64,000 nucleotides of DNA from Halobellus sp. Atlit-31R (lineage in GTDB: Archaea; Halobacteriota; Halobacteria; Halobacteriales; Haloferacaceae), in contig QPLR01000003.1 of the NCBI GenBank assembly GCA_003665935.1, forward strand, positions 248,001 through 312,000, in the 5' to 3' direction. Shown here in pieces: positions 31,585 to 40,608 of the stretch; position 1 is the stretch's first letter; every line of letters starts with the position of its first letter. The notes below the pieces were generated by a model, which did not search any database, was not told the DNA's origin, and worked only from the letters and a program-made list of their open reading frames with translations. The translations under genes were made by a program, and so were the position numbers.

Positions 31585-32955
31585 TTAGCTCGCCGTCTCA
31601 CTCGACGCTTCGGACTGTTCGCCCTCGAAGGCGGTCGTGACTGCGTCTTGCGTCGACATCGACGACTGGGTTTGGTTTCCGGACCCCTCGGCCGTGGAGT
31701 TACCGACGTCCTCGTAGGTGCGGATCCAGGTCGTCTCCCAGGAGCCGTCGACCTCCTCGTCCTTCAGCGGCTGTTCGTACCGCTCGACGTTGTCCGGGAT
31801 CATACTCTCTTCGAGCGGGGTATCGTCGATCGGGATCCCCGCGAGCATAAGCTTCTTGGTCATCGGATTCATATCGTAGCCGAGCCGCTGTTGGGTGCGG
31901 TTGTAGTAGATCGCCTCGTCGGGCGCACCGGCCACAGCCCAGTCTTTGGGCTGTCGCGGGAGGTGCGGCCGCATGTGGGCGTTCATGTATCCGGCGACGT
32001 CCTGGGAATCCTCCCAGTCCGCGAAGGTGTGTGCCGCACCGTACGGCATCGCCTCGCGGATGAACGCGGCCGAGGTGTAGACGCGGCCCATTCCGGCCCC
32101 GTCGTTGAAGGATCCCTCACCCCAGACGGCGGGGTACTGGCCCTCGATGCCCTGGCCGTCAGCGCCGTGACAGGAGGCGCAGTTCTCCAGGTAGAGCTCC
32201 GCGCCTCGAACCGGGTTGATCTCGGAAACGGGCACCTTCTCGTCGCCCTCCGGCTTCTCGAGGTGCCGCCAGTACGGGACGGTCTCGCTGGGCGTGCCCT
32301 TGTTGAGCCAGACCATATACGACTCCATCGCCTGGATCTCGCGGCTGTCGTAGGCGGGGACGCCGTCGGGCGCGCCCGGCGAGTTCATACTGCGGAGGAA
32401 ACAGCCCATAATGCGCTGTCGCATATCGCGCATCCGCTGGGTCCGGCCGGTCCACTCGGGGTAGCCGGCTGCGGTCCCCACGAGCGGGATCAGGTTGATG
32501 TCCTGTCCGACCATTCCGGTCGTCGTCGGCAGATCGCCGCCGCCGTGACAGTTCGCACAGGAGAGGTTGTTCCCGACGTGGTTGGGCATCTCGTTGGAGG
32601 TGTTCGCGAAGATGGACCGGCCCTCACGGATGAGTTCCCGACGGTTCGGGTTCTCCGGGAGCGTCGAGTTGTTCATCTCCTTCGGCACGAACTTGACCTC
32701 TTTGCCCGCAGTCTCGTTTCGATACTGGAACTCCTGTTCGCGGAGTTCCTCGCTGTACCACTTACTCCCGTTCCACGTCCCGGGGAGTTCTCGCACCTCG
32801 CCGCCGCCGCCACCGGCCGCCGCCGGGGCGTCAGACGGCCCTCCGACGAAGGCGATAGCGCCGTTGACGGCGAACACGACGAGAATCGCCGCGAGAACCG
32901 TCCCGAAGACGAGGAGGACGGGCTTGAGCAGGAGAGTAGAGTCTCCCTGGCTCAT
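31585..32955 (-). CDS. Membrane-anchored diheme cytochrome c, TsdA-like
   Basis: A 456-residue protein with an N-terminal transmembrane anchor (LLLKPVLLVFGTVLAAILVVFAV) and two heme c sites, CANCH at residues 133-137 and CASCH at 259-263. Between them is RIMGCFLRSMNS with Cys185, placed like the axial cysteine ligand of thiosulfate dehydrogenase/tetrathionate reductase TsdA, whose family shows an R.x..C..RSMN pattern and the following EMx.M..Y...L. The known TsdA reaction couples two thiosulfates to tetrathionate. The substrate here is inferred only. The start of the leftward ccd/ccm string makes it the obvious client of that machinery. The Ser/Thr/Gln-rich C-terminus is low-complexity. Confidence 0.75.
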   Translation of the reverse strand: MSQGDSTLLLKPVLLVFGTVLAAILVVFAVNGAIAFVGGPSDAPAAAGGGGGEVRELPGTWNGSKWYSEELREQEFQYRNETAGKEVKFVPKEMNNSTLPENPNRRELIREGRSIFANTSNEMPNHVGNNLSCANCHGGGDLPTTTGMVGQDINLIPLVGTAAGYPEWTGRTQRMRDMRQRIMGCFLRSMNSPGAPDGVPAYDSREIQAMESYMVWLNKGTPSETVPYWRHLEKPEGDEKVPVSEINPVRGAELYLENCASCHGADGQGIEGQYPAVWGEGSFNDGAGMGRVYTSAAFIREAMPYGAAHTFADWEDSQDVAGYMNAHMRPHLPRQPKDWAVAGAPDEAIYYNRTQQRLGYDMNPMTKKLMLAGIPIDDTPLEESMIPDNVERYEQPLKDEEVDGSWETTWIRTYEDVGNSTAEGSGNQTQSSMSTQDAVTTAFEGEQSEASSETAS

Positions 32956-33124
32956 CGGTCGGTCACCGTGACCCTCTGTCTACAATCATTTCATATATTC
33001 CTCAGTTCGACGGTATCTCCGTATGAATAAAGCCGACTAATAAATATTCCCCTCTACACGACAGGCACCCCGTTTCGAGGGCTGATCGAATCACTGAGTC
33101 GAGTCAGAAATGGGTAGTATTGCC

Positions 33125-33148
33125 ACTTCTCAGCTACACTAGAGAAGT
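33125..33148. promoter_or_regulatory. Inverted repeat before the thioredoxin-ccmF operon
   Basis: ACTTCTC (33125-33131) and GAGAAGT (33142-33148) form a perfect 7-bp inverted repeat just upstream of the probable TATA box TACATTTTAC (33158-33167). It is placed like an operator or activator site for the rightward operon in the 239-base divergent gap. Confidence 0.5.
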
Positions 33149-33157
33149 CGACGACGG

Positions 33158-33167
33158 TACATTTTAC
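33158..33167 (+). promoter_or_regulatory. Probable TATA box of the thioredoxin-ccmF operon
   Basis: TACATTTTAC lies 28-37 bases upstream of the ATG at 33195. A separate A/T-rich box for the leftward cytochrome gene (around 32988-33000, minus-strand GAATATATGA) is in the same gap. Confidence 0.5.
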
Positions 33168-33194
33168 TGCTGGAATACACAAGCGGCTACACTG

Positions 33195-33770
33195 ATGAAC
33201 CCACGAAAGGCGATGACGATCGCCTTCTTCGCCCTCCTGATCGGGATCGGCTACTTCTCTATGAACGCGGCTCCGGTCCTGTCCGACGAAGGCTACTCGT
33301 ACCACGGAGAGATCAGATGGCAGACCGATTACGCGAGCGCGTCGCAGACGGCGGCCGCGGAGGACGAGCCGGTCGTGATCTACTTCTGGACGACGTGGTG
33401 TACGTACTGTGAAGATTACAACCAGAAGGTGTACAGCGACCCGGCGGTGCAGTCGGAGCTCGACGAGTTCACCAAGGTGGCGGTGAACCTCGATAGCGAC
33501 TCCGACAGCGCCACTCGGTTACAACAGCAGTACAACGTCAACTACCCGCCGCAGCACGTCATCGTCACGCCGGACGGGGAGGTCCTCACGCGCATCCCCG
33601 GCTACGCGTCGACAGACGACTTCATCTCGTATCTCGAGTCGGCCAAGCAGCGCTACCGGTCTGCGGGTACGGCGGGCGAGTCGCAGACGGCTGGTGGGTC
33701 GCCTGCGACGACCGAGTCGGTGCGAGCGGACGGAGATGCGGGTGAACGGCTGACGGAGGCCGGAGTATGA
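33195..33770 (+). CDS. Membrane-anchored thioredoxin-fold protein for cytochrome c maturation
   Basis: A 191-residue protein with an N-terminal anchor (AMTIAFFALLIGIGYFSM) and an extracytoplasmic thioredoxin domain carrying the redox pair Cys69-Thr-Tyr-Cys72 in FWTTWCTYCED. The cis-proline loop is YNVNYPPQHVIV. The C-terminal 30 residues are low-complexity. It resembles thioredoxin-like DsbD C-terminal/ResA proteins and probably takes electrons from CcdA to reduce apocytochrome thiols. It overlaps ccmF by 4 bp. I see no CcmH/CcmG otherwise, so it may cover that role. Confidence 0.85.
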   Translation: MNPRKAMTIAFFALLIGIGYFSMNAAPVLSDEGYSYHGEIRWQTDYASASQTAAAEDEPVVIYFWTTWCTYCEDYNQKVYSDPAVQSELDEFTKVAVNLDSDSDSATRLQQQYNVNYPPQHVIVTPDGEVLTRIPGYASTDDFISYLESAKQRYRSAGTAGESQTAGGSPATTESVRADGDAGERLTEAGV

Positions 33771-36208
33771 ACCCCGGAACGGTCCTGCTCGCGCTCGCGT
33801 TCGTCGCGGGGCTGTCGGGGACGGCGATCCTGGCACGGTCGTATCTCCGCGACGACGACGCGTATCTCTCGCTCGTCCCGAAACTGACCGCGGGGACGGC
33901 GGTGCTGCTCGTCGCCGCGCTCGCACAGCTCACCTACCAGTTCGTACGCCTCGATTACTCCAACGCGTACGTGTGGGAGAACACGGCGTCGTACCTCTCG
34001 CTGCTCTACCGCGTGACCGGCGTCTACGCGGCCAACGAGGGGTCGGTGCTGCTGTGGGCGGCCATCGTCGCCGTCGTCGCGCTGATCGCGGGGCTCTCGC
34101 GCGGGTTCCCGACCCGGCGCGGAAAGCTCATCCACGCGCTCACGGTCGGGCTCGTGACGTACTTCACGGGGATGTTGTTGCTGCAGAGCCCGTTCGCCTC
34201 GGTCCGGACGGAGTTCCCCAACGCGCCGCCGGGGTTCGTGCCGACGAGCGGGCAGGGACTGAACCCGCTCCTCGTCGACCCGTATATGGCCATCCACCCG
34301 CCGGTGATGTTCGTCTCCTACGCGCTGTTGACGATGCCGTTCGCCATCGGCGCGGCGCACTTCATCGCGCTGTTCCGCGGCGACGACGGTCTCTTCTCGG
34401 CGTGGATCGGGAGCGTCACGCGCTGGCTCCGGCTCGGCTGGCTGTTCCTCACGGCCGCGGTCGCGCTCGGCGGCCTCTGGTCGTACACGGTGCTCGGCTG
34501 GGGCGGCATCTGGGCGTGGGACCCCGTCGAGACCGCGATCCTGATCCCGTGGCTGTTCCTGACCGCGACGCTACACGCGGTCTCGAACTACCGGCCCGGC
34601 GGCCGCTACCGGATCCTCGCCCCGGCGATGACCGCGAGCGTCTTCGCACTCGCCGTCTACACGACCTCGGTCGTTCGCAGCGGCGTGTTCCGGAGCATCC
34701 ACTCCTTCGCCGACGGCGGCATCGGCGCGGCGTTCCTCGCGCTGATGGCCATCACGACCGTCCTCGGCGTGCTCGTGCCCTTCACCTACTGGCTGTTGCA
34801 GAACGACGACGAGGCCGACGAGTCAGCGGCGGCCGGCGAGCGCGGCCTCGCCGCGTGGATCACGCGCTCGAATCTGCTGCACCTCGCCGTCCTGCTGTTC
34901 GGGCTCCTCACGTTCGTCTCGCTGTGGGGGCTCTCCTTCCCGGTGTTACGGAGTTCGATGACTGGCCTCGAAGTGTCGGTCGAGTCGCGCTACTACAACC
35001 TCTGGAGCTTCCCGCTCGTGCTCGGCGTGCTGCTGCTCTTGGGCTTCTATATGGACTTCGAGCGCGACGGGCGGCGGCGAAGCCTCGCCACCCTCGGTGT
35101 GTTCGCGCTGGCGACGCTCCTCGGAGCCGCGTACGCCCCCAGCGAGACCTGGCGACTGGCGTCGGTGCGACCGGGCGACGCCCTCGTCTATCAGGTCGTC
35201 GGCAACGCGAGCGCGCTGTCGGTGCTGCCGCCGGTGGCGTACGCCATCTTCGGCATCATAAAGCGCACCGGCGGCCGGATCGCCGCCGCGGCGGACCGCG
35301 ACACGAAACTGAAGGAGTCCGGGATCACGCTCATCCACGTCGGGGCCGCACTGCTCGTTCTCTCGCTGCCGTTTATGTATCTGTTCGCCGGTCAGGCGTC
35401 GGTGATGGCGACGGGCGTCGCCAGCGGAGCCGTCGACACCTCCCAGCGGGACGTCGGAGGCTCCGGGTACGACGTCCGGGTGCTCGGCTACGAGCAGAAC
35501 GAGTTCCCGAAGGATCCCCGACCGGGCTCGTACGCGCTGTCGCCCTCGCAGGTCCTCACGCGGGGGCAGTCACTCGACACGTCGGTGCAGGCCGTCCACG
35601 GGACGGTGACCGCGATACGCGAGGGATCGCAGGCGACAGTGTTGCAGCTCGACGGCTCCCAGGTGTGGGTCGGCGTGCCCGGTGACGAGCGCGTCGACGT
35701 CGACACCGGCGACGAGATCGTCGCCCGCGGGCAGGTGCGGTGGGAGTTCGTCCCGACCGCGGACGCGATCGTCCTCGCCGGCCCGCAGACGATCGGACCC
35801 GCCGACAGCCCGCCCGAGTCGGTCGTTCCGACCCGGGTGATCGCCAACGGCGTCTCCCTCGCCGTCTACGACGACGAGGGCCTCGTCGTCTCGGGCGTCG
35901 CCGGGCAGCGCGAGTACCCCCAGCAGGGCGGCCTGCAGGTCAGAGACGTGCTGATCGACCGCGGGCCGCTCGTCGACACATACGTCATCGCCGGCGTCAG
36001 CGACGGCACGGCGTCGATCACGGTCAAGCGCGTGCCGTTCGCCACCCTGATGCGCGTGAGCATCGTCGCGCTGCTCGTCGGGATGCTGCTCGTTTTCATC
36101 TTCGATCCGCAGCACGGCGTCCGAACGAGTATGTCCGCCCGGTCGACCGACCGCGAGTCGGCGGGTGCGAGCGGTGACGCCGGCGGCGTCGCGGAGGTGA
36201 GCGACTGA
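33767..36208 (+). CDS. ccmF: Cytochrome c heme lyase CcmF
   Basis: An 813-residue polytopic membrane protein that ligates heme from CcmE to the CxxCH cysteines of apocytochrome c. It has the WWD motif (VLGWGGIWAWDPVETA) near residue 245. Conserved family stretches flank it: NEGSVLLWA near residue 88, AIHPPVMFVSYAL near residue 175 and HAVSNYRPGG with a HSFADG-type segment (SIHSFADGG) after it. About 13 transmembrane helices precede an extracytoplasmic beta-rich domain (residues 560-740) and a last helix. It overlaps the thioredoxin gene by 4 bp and the next gene by 1 bp. Confidence 0.95.
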   Translation: MNPGTVLLALAFVAGLSGTAILARSYLRDDDAYLSLVPKLTAGTAVLLVAALAQLTYQFVRLDYSNAYVWENTASYLSLLYRVTGVYAANEGSVLLWAAIVAVVALIAGLSRGFPTRRGKLIHALTVGLVTYFTGMLLLQSPFASVRTEFPNAPPGFVPTSGQGLNPLLVDPYMAIHPPVMFVSYALLTMPFAIGAAHFIALFRGDDGLFSAWIGSVTRWLRLGWLFLTAAVALGGLWSYTVLGWGGIWAWDPVETAILIPWLFLTATLHAVSNYRPGGRYRILAPAMTASVFALAVYTTSVVRSGVFRSIHSFADGGIGAAFLALMAITTVLGVLVPFTYWLLQNDDEADESAAAGERGLAAWITRSNLLHLAVLLFGLLTFVSLWGLSFPVLRSSMTGLEVSVESRYYNLWSFPLVLGVLLLLGFYMDFERDGRRRSLATLGVFALATLLGAAYAPSETWRLASVRPGDALVYQVVGNASALSVLPPVAYAIFGIIKRTGGRIAAAADRDTKLKESGITLIHVGAALLVLSLPFMYLFAGQASVMATGVASGAVDTSQRDVGGSGYDVRVLGYEQNEFPKDPRPGSYALSPSQVLTRGQSLDTSVQAVHGTVTAIREGSQATVLQLDGSQVWVGVPGDERVDVDTGDEIVARGQVRWEFVPTADAIVLAGPQTIGPADSPPESVVPTRVIANGVSLAVYDDEGLVVSGVAGQREYPQQGGLQVRDVLIDRGPLVDTYVIAGVSDGTASITVKRVPFATLMRVSIVALLVGMLLVFIFDPQHGVRTSMSARSTDRESAGASGDAGGVAEVSD

Positions 36209-37470
36209 TGCGGCGGCTCCTCGCGCTCCTCGTCGTCGTCAGTTGTCTCGCGGCCGTCCCGGTCGCCTCCGCGGCGACGGCGGTGACCGGGACGGTCTCC
36301 GCTGCGGACGGGAGCACCGACGGCGCACGCGTGCAGGTCGTGCCGCTCACCGAGCAGGAGCAGCGCGCCAACGACGCCGTCAGAACGACCATCGAGGGCT
36401 CGTCTTTCTCCGTCGAGGCACCCGACGCGCCGAACTACGCGGTCCGCGTCGATTACGGTGGTGCGACGCACTACGAGATCGTCGAAGACCGGACGCAGGT
36501 CTCGATGCGGCTCACCGAGCGCGTCTCGGGGCGCGTCGTCGGTCCCGACGGCAACGGGACGGAGGGCGCGGTACTCGAAGTCGTCGACGAGGACGAGTTC
36601 GTCGTCGACACGTTCCGGACAAACGCGACCGGCGCGTTCGCGTTCGGCCCGCTCGAAGGCGACGAGGCTTACGAGATCCGGGCGACCGTCGGCGATGCCG
36701 AGTACCGGCGGACGGTCGACCCCTCGACGACCGAGCGCGTGACGATCACCGCACGGCCGCCGACGGACGACACCGGCGTGCTGCGAGTGGCGAACCGGTC
36801 GCCGACGGGCCACGTCGTGCAAGTGCTCCCGGCGCAGAACGCTTCGACGAATCCGAGCGTCGTCGAGACGGTCGCCTTCGAGAACCCGACCGAGCGGCCG
36901 TTCGTCGGCCCGGTGACGATCGGGCTCCCGGCCGACGCGTCGCCGTACGCCGCGATGGTCGGCGGCGAGCAGGCTCCGTACCGCCGGACCGAGACCGGGG
37001 TGCGACTGAACGTGAGCGTGCCCGCGAACGGTTCCACGCAGATCGGCGCGGCCTACGATCTCACCGGAAGGCAGTTCGAGAAACGGGTCGGTCGCGACAC
37101 GTCGTCGCTCGCGGTCGTTCTGCAGGGCTACAACACCTCGCAGGTGGAGCACTCCGAGAACCTTCGCGTCGGCTCGTCACCGATCTCGCTGCTCACGACG
37201 ACCGAGCCGCTCGATTCGGGGGCGACAGTCAGCGTCGACGTCGCGGGCGCACAGGCGAACGCGTCGGCGTCGACGTCGGGCTCGGCATCGATGTCCGGGC
37301 CCGAGGCGGGCGGGTCGGACGGGTCGATCGAGACGTCCGCCTCCGACAGCGGATCGATCCCGTCGTTCCCCGGCGTGTCGATCCTCGGCGGCGTCTTCGG
37401 AACGGTGCTCGTCGGGTTCGGAGCGTACCGCATCGCAGACGCGGGCCGCTCGAACGGCGGCGGGGAGTGA
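36208..37470 (+). CDS. Secreted membrane-anchored protein with carboxypeptidase-regulatory-like domain, coupled to ccmF
   Basis: A 420-residue envelope protein: signal peptide (RRLLALLVVVSCLAAVPVASA), then beta-sandwich repeats of the carboxypeptidase-regulatory type (VSGRVVGPDGNGTEGAVLEVV, FRTNATGAFAFGPLEG). A middle domain follows with NPTERPFVGPVTIGLP, then a Ser/Ala/Gly-rich stalk (residues 345-380) and a C-terminal helix (VSILGGVFGTVLVGFGAYRIA). No cysteines or heme motif are seen, so it is not CcmH. Its ATG shares a base with the ccmF stop (TGATG). The tight coupling suggests a role in cytochrome maturation or assembly; the function is unknown. Confidence 0.75.
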   Translation: MRRLLALLVVVSCLAAVPVASAATAVTGTVSAADGSTDGARVQVVPLTEQEQRANDAVRTTIEGSSFSVEAPDAPNYAVRVDYGGATHYEIVEDRTQVSMRLTERVSGRVVGPDGNGTEGAVLEVVDEDEFVVDTFRTNATGAFAFGPLEGDEAYEIRATVGDAEYRRTVDPSTTERVTITARPPTDDTGVLRVANRSPTGHVVQVLPAQNASTNPSVVETVAFENPTERPFVGPVTIGLPADASPYAAMVGGEQAPYRRTETGVRLNVSVPANGSTQIGAAYDLTGRQFEKRVGRDTSSLAVVLQGYNTSQVEHSENLRVGSSPISLLTTTEPLDSGATVSVDVAGAQANASASTSGSASMSGPEAGGSDGSIETSASDSGSIPSFPGVSILGGVFGTVLVGFGAYRIADAGRSNGGGE

Positions 37471-37538
37471 GCGGCGCGCGCCGCGCCGGCCGGCAGTGCG
37501 TCGGTTCGACTGTCGCGCGCGCGGACAAAAATCAGGAG

Positions 37539-37548
37539 TATTTTTAAG
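37539..37548 (+). promoter_or_regulatory. TATA box of pcn
   Basis: TATTTTTAAG, 24-33 bases before the pcn ATG, the standard haloarchaeal spacing for a leaderless transcript. Confidence 0.7.
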
Positions 37549-37571
37549 CCCGCTGTCGTAGCTGCGCCCAT

Positions 37572-38315
37572 ATGTTCAAGGCCATCGTGAGCGCGTCTAC
37601 GCTCCAGGACGCGCTCGACTCGGTGAGCGTGCTGGTGGACGAGTGCAAGATCCGGCTGAACGAAGACGAGTTGTCGATTCGCGCCGTCGACCCCGCGAAC
37701 GTCGGGATGGTGGATCTCTCGCTCGACGCCGCCGCGTTCGAGTCCTACGAGGCCGACGGGGGCGTCATCGGCGTCAACCTCGCGAAGCTCGAGGACTTCG
37801 TCGGAATGGCCAGCGGCGACCAGCTCGTCGAGCTCGAACTCGACGAGGAGACCCGCAAGCTCAACATCCGGATCGACGGTCTCTCCTCGACGCTCGCGCT
37901 CATCGACCCCGACTCGATCCGCCAGGAGCCCGACATCCCGGATCTCGACCTCTCGGCGGAGATCGTCCTCGAAGGGGCCCAGCTCGACCGCGGGATCAAG
38001 GCCGCCGATATGGTCTCAGATCACGTCGAGCTCCGCGTCGACGACGCCGAGGAGGCGTTCCACATCGAGGCCGAAGGCGACACCGACGACGTCGACTTCG
38101 AGCTCGACGCCGACGATCTCATCGCGCTCACGGCCGGCTCGGCCGACTCGCTGTTCTCGCTGGACTACCTGAAGGATATGAACAAGGCGATCCCGAAAGA
38201 CGCCGAGGTCACCGTCGAACTCGGCGAGGAGTTCCCGGTCAAGATCCACTACGCGGTCGCGGAGGGACAGGGCAACGTCACGTACATGCTCGCGCCGCGC
38301 ATCCAGAGCGACTGA
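37572..38315 (+). CDS. pcn: DNA polymerase sliding clamp PCNA
   Basis: A 247-residue homotrimeric ring subunit that tethers DNA polymerases, FEN1, ligase and RNase H to DNA. It starts [26 protein letters not shown] and has the duplicated PCNA fold with [14 protein letters not shown] near residue 40 and an interdomain loop, ending in the conserved [21 protein letters not shown] (seen in parts). Strongly acidic, as typical for haloarchaea. Single cistron behind a clear TATA box; the clamp-loader small subunit is encoded at the window start. Confidence 0.97.
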   Translation: MFKAIVSASTLQDALDSVSVLVDECKIRLNEDELSIRAVDPANVGMVDLSLDAAAFESYEADGGVIGVNLAKLEDFVGMASGDQLVELELDEETRKLNIRIDGLSSTLALIDPDSIRQEPDIPDLDLSAEIVLEGAQLDRGIKAADMVSDHVELRVDDAEEAFHIEAEGDTDDVDFELDADDLIALTAGSADSLFSLDYLKDMNKAIPKDAEVTVELGEEFPVKIHYAVAEGQGNVTYMLAPRIQSD

Positions 38316-38369
38316 CGGGAGTTCGCGTTCGAGTTCGAGGTCGAATCTGAATCGGAGCCGAGTCGCGAG

Positions 38370-38960
38370 TCAGCCGCGATGGCGGTCGATGACGCGCTTT
38401 GCCGCCTGGGCCTTCTCTTTCCAGCCGTACCCCGCCTCGTAGACGTGGCGCTTCGCGTCGACGAGCGCCTCGGGCGAGGACTCCTCGAAGCCGCCGCGGG
38501 CCCACGCACCGCTGTCGCGGAGCCACTCGGCGACGTTCTCGCGGGTCTCGGACCACGAGAGCCCGACCATCTCGTACCACGCGATCATCGCGAAGACGGC
38601 GTTGTCGTGGCAGCCGGGGACGCTCCCCGTCCGGTAGAGCGTCCGCATCGGCTCCCGCGTCGGCTCCGACACTTGTTCGCGGAACTCCGACGCCGTGCGG
38701 AGCCGGAGGACGTCGTTGCGTTCGGTGACGCGCTCGTCGCGCTGCAGACGGTCGAGGGCGGCGCGGTGGAGCGCGTCCCACTCGCCGTCGACCGCGTCGT
38801 ACAGCGCCGGCTCCTCTGTCGGCCCGGCCGTGAGTCGCGCGACGATGTCGGTGTACGCCTTCTCGACGTCCGGCCAGGGAGTCCCCTCGAACTCGCAGTC
38901 GGCGTCGTGAAGGCTGTTCGTGGCCCGGCAGTCGGGACACGGGTAGTCGAACTGCGGCAC
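38370..38960 (-). CDS. Conserved haloarchaeal zinc-knuckle protein, function unknown
   Basis: A 196-residue protein beginning V/M-P-Q-F-D-Y-P-C-P-D-C-R-A-T-N, with a single Cys-x-x-Cys near residue 7 and another Cys at DADCEFEGTPWPD. These three to four cysteine positions suggest zinc. The rest is helical, with LYRTGSVPGCHDNAVFAMIAWYEMVGLSW near residue 125. I recall it as a haloarchaeal conserved protein (DUF7474-like). I chose the GTG that places the motif at the N-terminus; an in-frame ATG 36 bases upstream is possible. It is encoded between PCNA and PriL on the opposite strand, a position that seems conserved with priL. Confidence 0.7.
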   Translation of the reverse strand: MPQFDYPCPDCRATNSLHDADCEFEGTPWPDVEKAYTDIVARLTAGPTEEPALYDAVDGEWDALHRAALDRLQRDERVTERNDVLRLRTASEFREQVSEPTREPMRTLYRTGSVPGCHDNAVFAMIAWYEMVGLSWSETRENVAEWLRDSGAWARGGFEESSPEALVDAKRHVYEAGYGWKEKAQAAKRVIDRHRG

Positions 38961-39082
38961 GGGCAGAGAGACGGCACCTGCGGTCTTAGGTGACACGGTG
39001 TGGGTCGCGGCGGGCAGTCCCCGACCGTCGTCGCTTCCACCGATCGTCGTGTTTATTCGGCGGCGGGCGCAACGGTCCTGCG

Positions 39083-40246
39083 ATGCCGATCGACCCGCTC
39101 TACGCGCGCTACCCGTTTTTCGAGGGCGCCCGCGACGCCGTCCGCGAGGCCGACATCTCGCCGGCGGCGCTCATCGCCGAGGACGCTCCAGCCGTCGAGC
39201 GGGGCACAGAGCGGGTCGAACGCGCCCTGATGGAGGGCAGCGTCGTCGCCGAGGAGCCGCGCCGGTGGGACACCCGCGAAGAGCTGCTCTCGTACCCGAT
39301 CGCGCGGATCCTCGTGTCGCTGATCGAGACGCCCGCCGCCGTCGAAAAGTACGCGACGGCCGAGGCGGCGACCGCACGCGAGCGGTTCGAGGCGGACTTC
39401 GCGACCGACGACGGCCTCCAGAGCGGCGGCCGAACCAGGGCGTCGCGCGAGGCGGTGCTCCGGGAGTTCGACCTCGCCGACGCGGTGCGGCCGGATCGAC
39501 AGGAGCGGACCGGAGGCGGACAGCGGGGACGGTCCGGGGGTCGAGGCACCCGTGCAGGGAGCGGCGGCCGGGAGCCGTCGCACTACTGGATCGATCTGGG
39601 GCCGTACCTCGACCTCGCGGACGCCCAGTGGAGCAGTCGGTGGCGGCTCGTCAACCGCGAGGTCGCCGCCGGAGCGGTCCGGATCACGACCGAGGACCTG
39701 TCTCGGATCCTCGAGGCGGCCGTCGAGCGCCGCGTCGCGAACGGACTCCCGTTCGAGGTGCGCGGAACCGACGGCGGCGACGCGATCGCGGAGGCCCTCT
39801 CGGGTGCCGTCGCCGACCTGCGTGCGCTGCTGAACGACACCGACCCCGGCCGGCAGACGGTCGACGCCGTCGTGCCGGCGCTGTTCCCGCCGTGTATGAA
39901 GACGCTGGTGCGTCGCGCCCGCGGCGACGAGGCGCTCTCGGCGGACGCGGAGTTCTCGCTGATCTCGTTCCTCGTCGCGTTCGGGATGGACGCCGCGGAC
40001 GTGACGACGCTCTTGGACGTCGGCGGCGACGCGAAAGAGCGAGTCGAGACCCGCGTCGAGTATCTCGCGGACTCGGGCGGCACGCAGTACCCGCCGCCGT
40101 CGTGCGCGACGATGAAGGCGTACGGCGACTGCGTCGACCCCGACGAACGCTGTGAGACGATATCGCACCCGCTGGCGTACTACACGGACGCGGTTCGGGA
40201 GGCCGGCGACGTCCGCGACTGGCGGGAGACCGCCGGCGAGAGCTGA
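39083..40246 (+). CDS. priL: DNA primase large subunit PriL
   Basis: The large subunit of the archaeal/eukaryotic-type primase, which with catalytic PriS makes primers. The 387-residue protein starts PIDPLYARYPFFEGARDAV, a PriL hallmark. Iron-sulfur cluster cysteines appear as PPCMKTL near residue 270 and SCATMKAYGDC...ERC near residue 340, matching the four-Cys [4Fe-4S] pattern. A low-complexity Gly/Arg insert lies near residues 140-165. The ATG chosen directly precedes the conserved N-terminus. A short membrane-protein gene is convergent. Confidence 0.95.
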   Translation: MPIDPLYARYPFFEGARDAVREADISPAALIAEDAPAVERGTERVERALMEGSVVAEEPRRWDTREELLSYPIARILVSLIETPAAVEKYATAEAATARERFEADFATDDGLQSGGRTRASREAVLREFDLADAVRPDRQERTGGGQRGRSGGRGTRAGSGGREPSHYWIDLGPYLDLADAQWSSRWRLVNREVAAGAVRITTEDLSRILEAAVERRVANGLPFEVRGTDGGDAIAEALSGAVADLRALLNDTDPGRQTVDAVVPALFPPCMKTLVRRARGDEALSADAEFSLISFLVAFGMDAADVTTLLDVGGDAKERVETRVEYLADSGGTQYPPPSCATMKAYGDCVDPDERCETISHPLAYYTDAVREAGDVRDWRETAGES

Positions 40247-40276
40247 CGGCGGGCGGGTCGACCGTCGACCGTGGAC

Positions 40277-40471
40277 TCAGTCCTGAAGAAAGACGCCGAC
40301 ACCGGCCATCACGAGCACGAACAGCGCGATCGCACCGACGAGAACGAGTCCGCCCGTGTCGCCGAGGTCGGGCCCGTACGTGGCACCGATCCCGACGAAG
40401 AGGGCGAAGAAAGCGCCGACAGAGACGATGGAGACGACAATCTTTCGACGCATCTCCGCATCGATATCCAT
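40277..40471 (-). CDS. Two-helix small membrane protein, conserved in haloarchaea
   Basis: A 64-residue protein, MDIDAEMRRKIVVSIVSVGAFFALFVGIG..., with two transmembrane segments (VVSIVSVGAFFALFVGIGATY and GGLVLVGAIALFVLVMAGVGVF, seen in parts). I recall a haloarchaeal small membrane protein family with this MRRK start (DUF7472-like). Function unknown. It is convergent with priL. Confidence 0.7.
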   Translation of the reverse strand: MDIDAEMRRKIVVSIVSVGAFFALFVGIGATYGPDLGDTGGLVLVGAIALFVLVMAGVGVFLQD

Positions 40472-40608
40472 ACCTGCGCCTTCCGGTGGCCATTCTAAAA
40501 GGGCTTCGATGCGAATCTCGCCGTCGGTTCCAGTTGAAACGAGGGTTTAGGTTCGCCCGGAACGTACCTCGAACTATCGGGAGAGCGGTTCTCTCGGGAG
40601 CAACAGAG

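Noticed and set aside
36208-37470. CcmH (apocytochrome thiol reductase)
   Set aside because: Position after ccmF suggested it, but there is no CxxC motif; it is a beta-rich surface protein.
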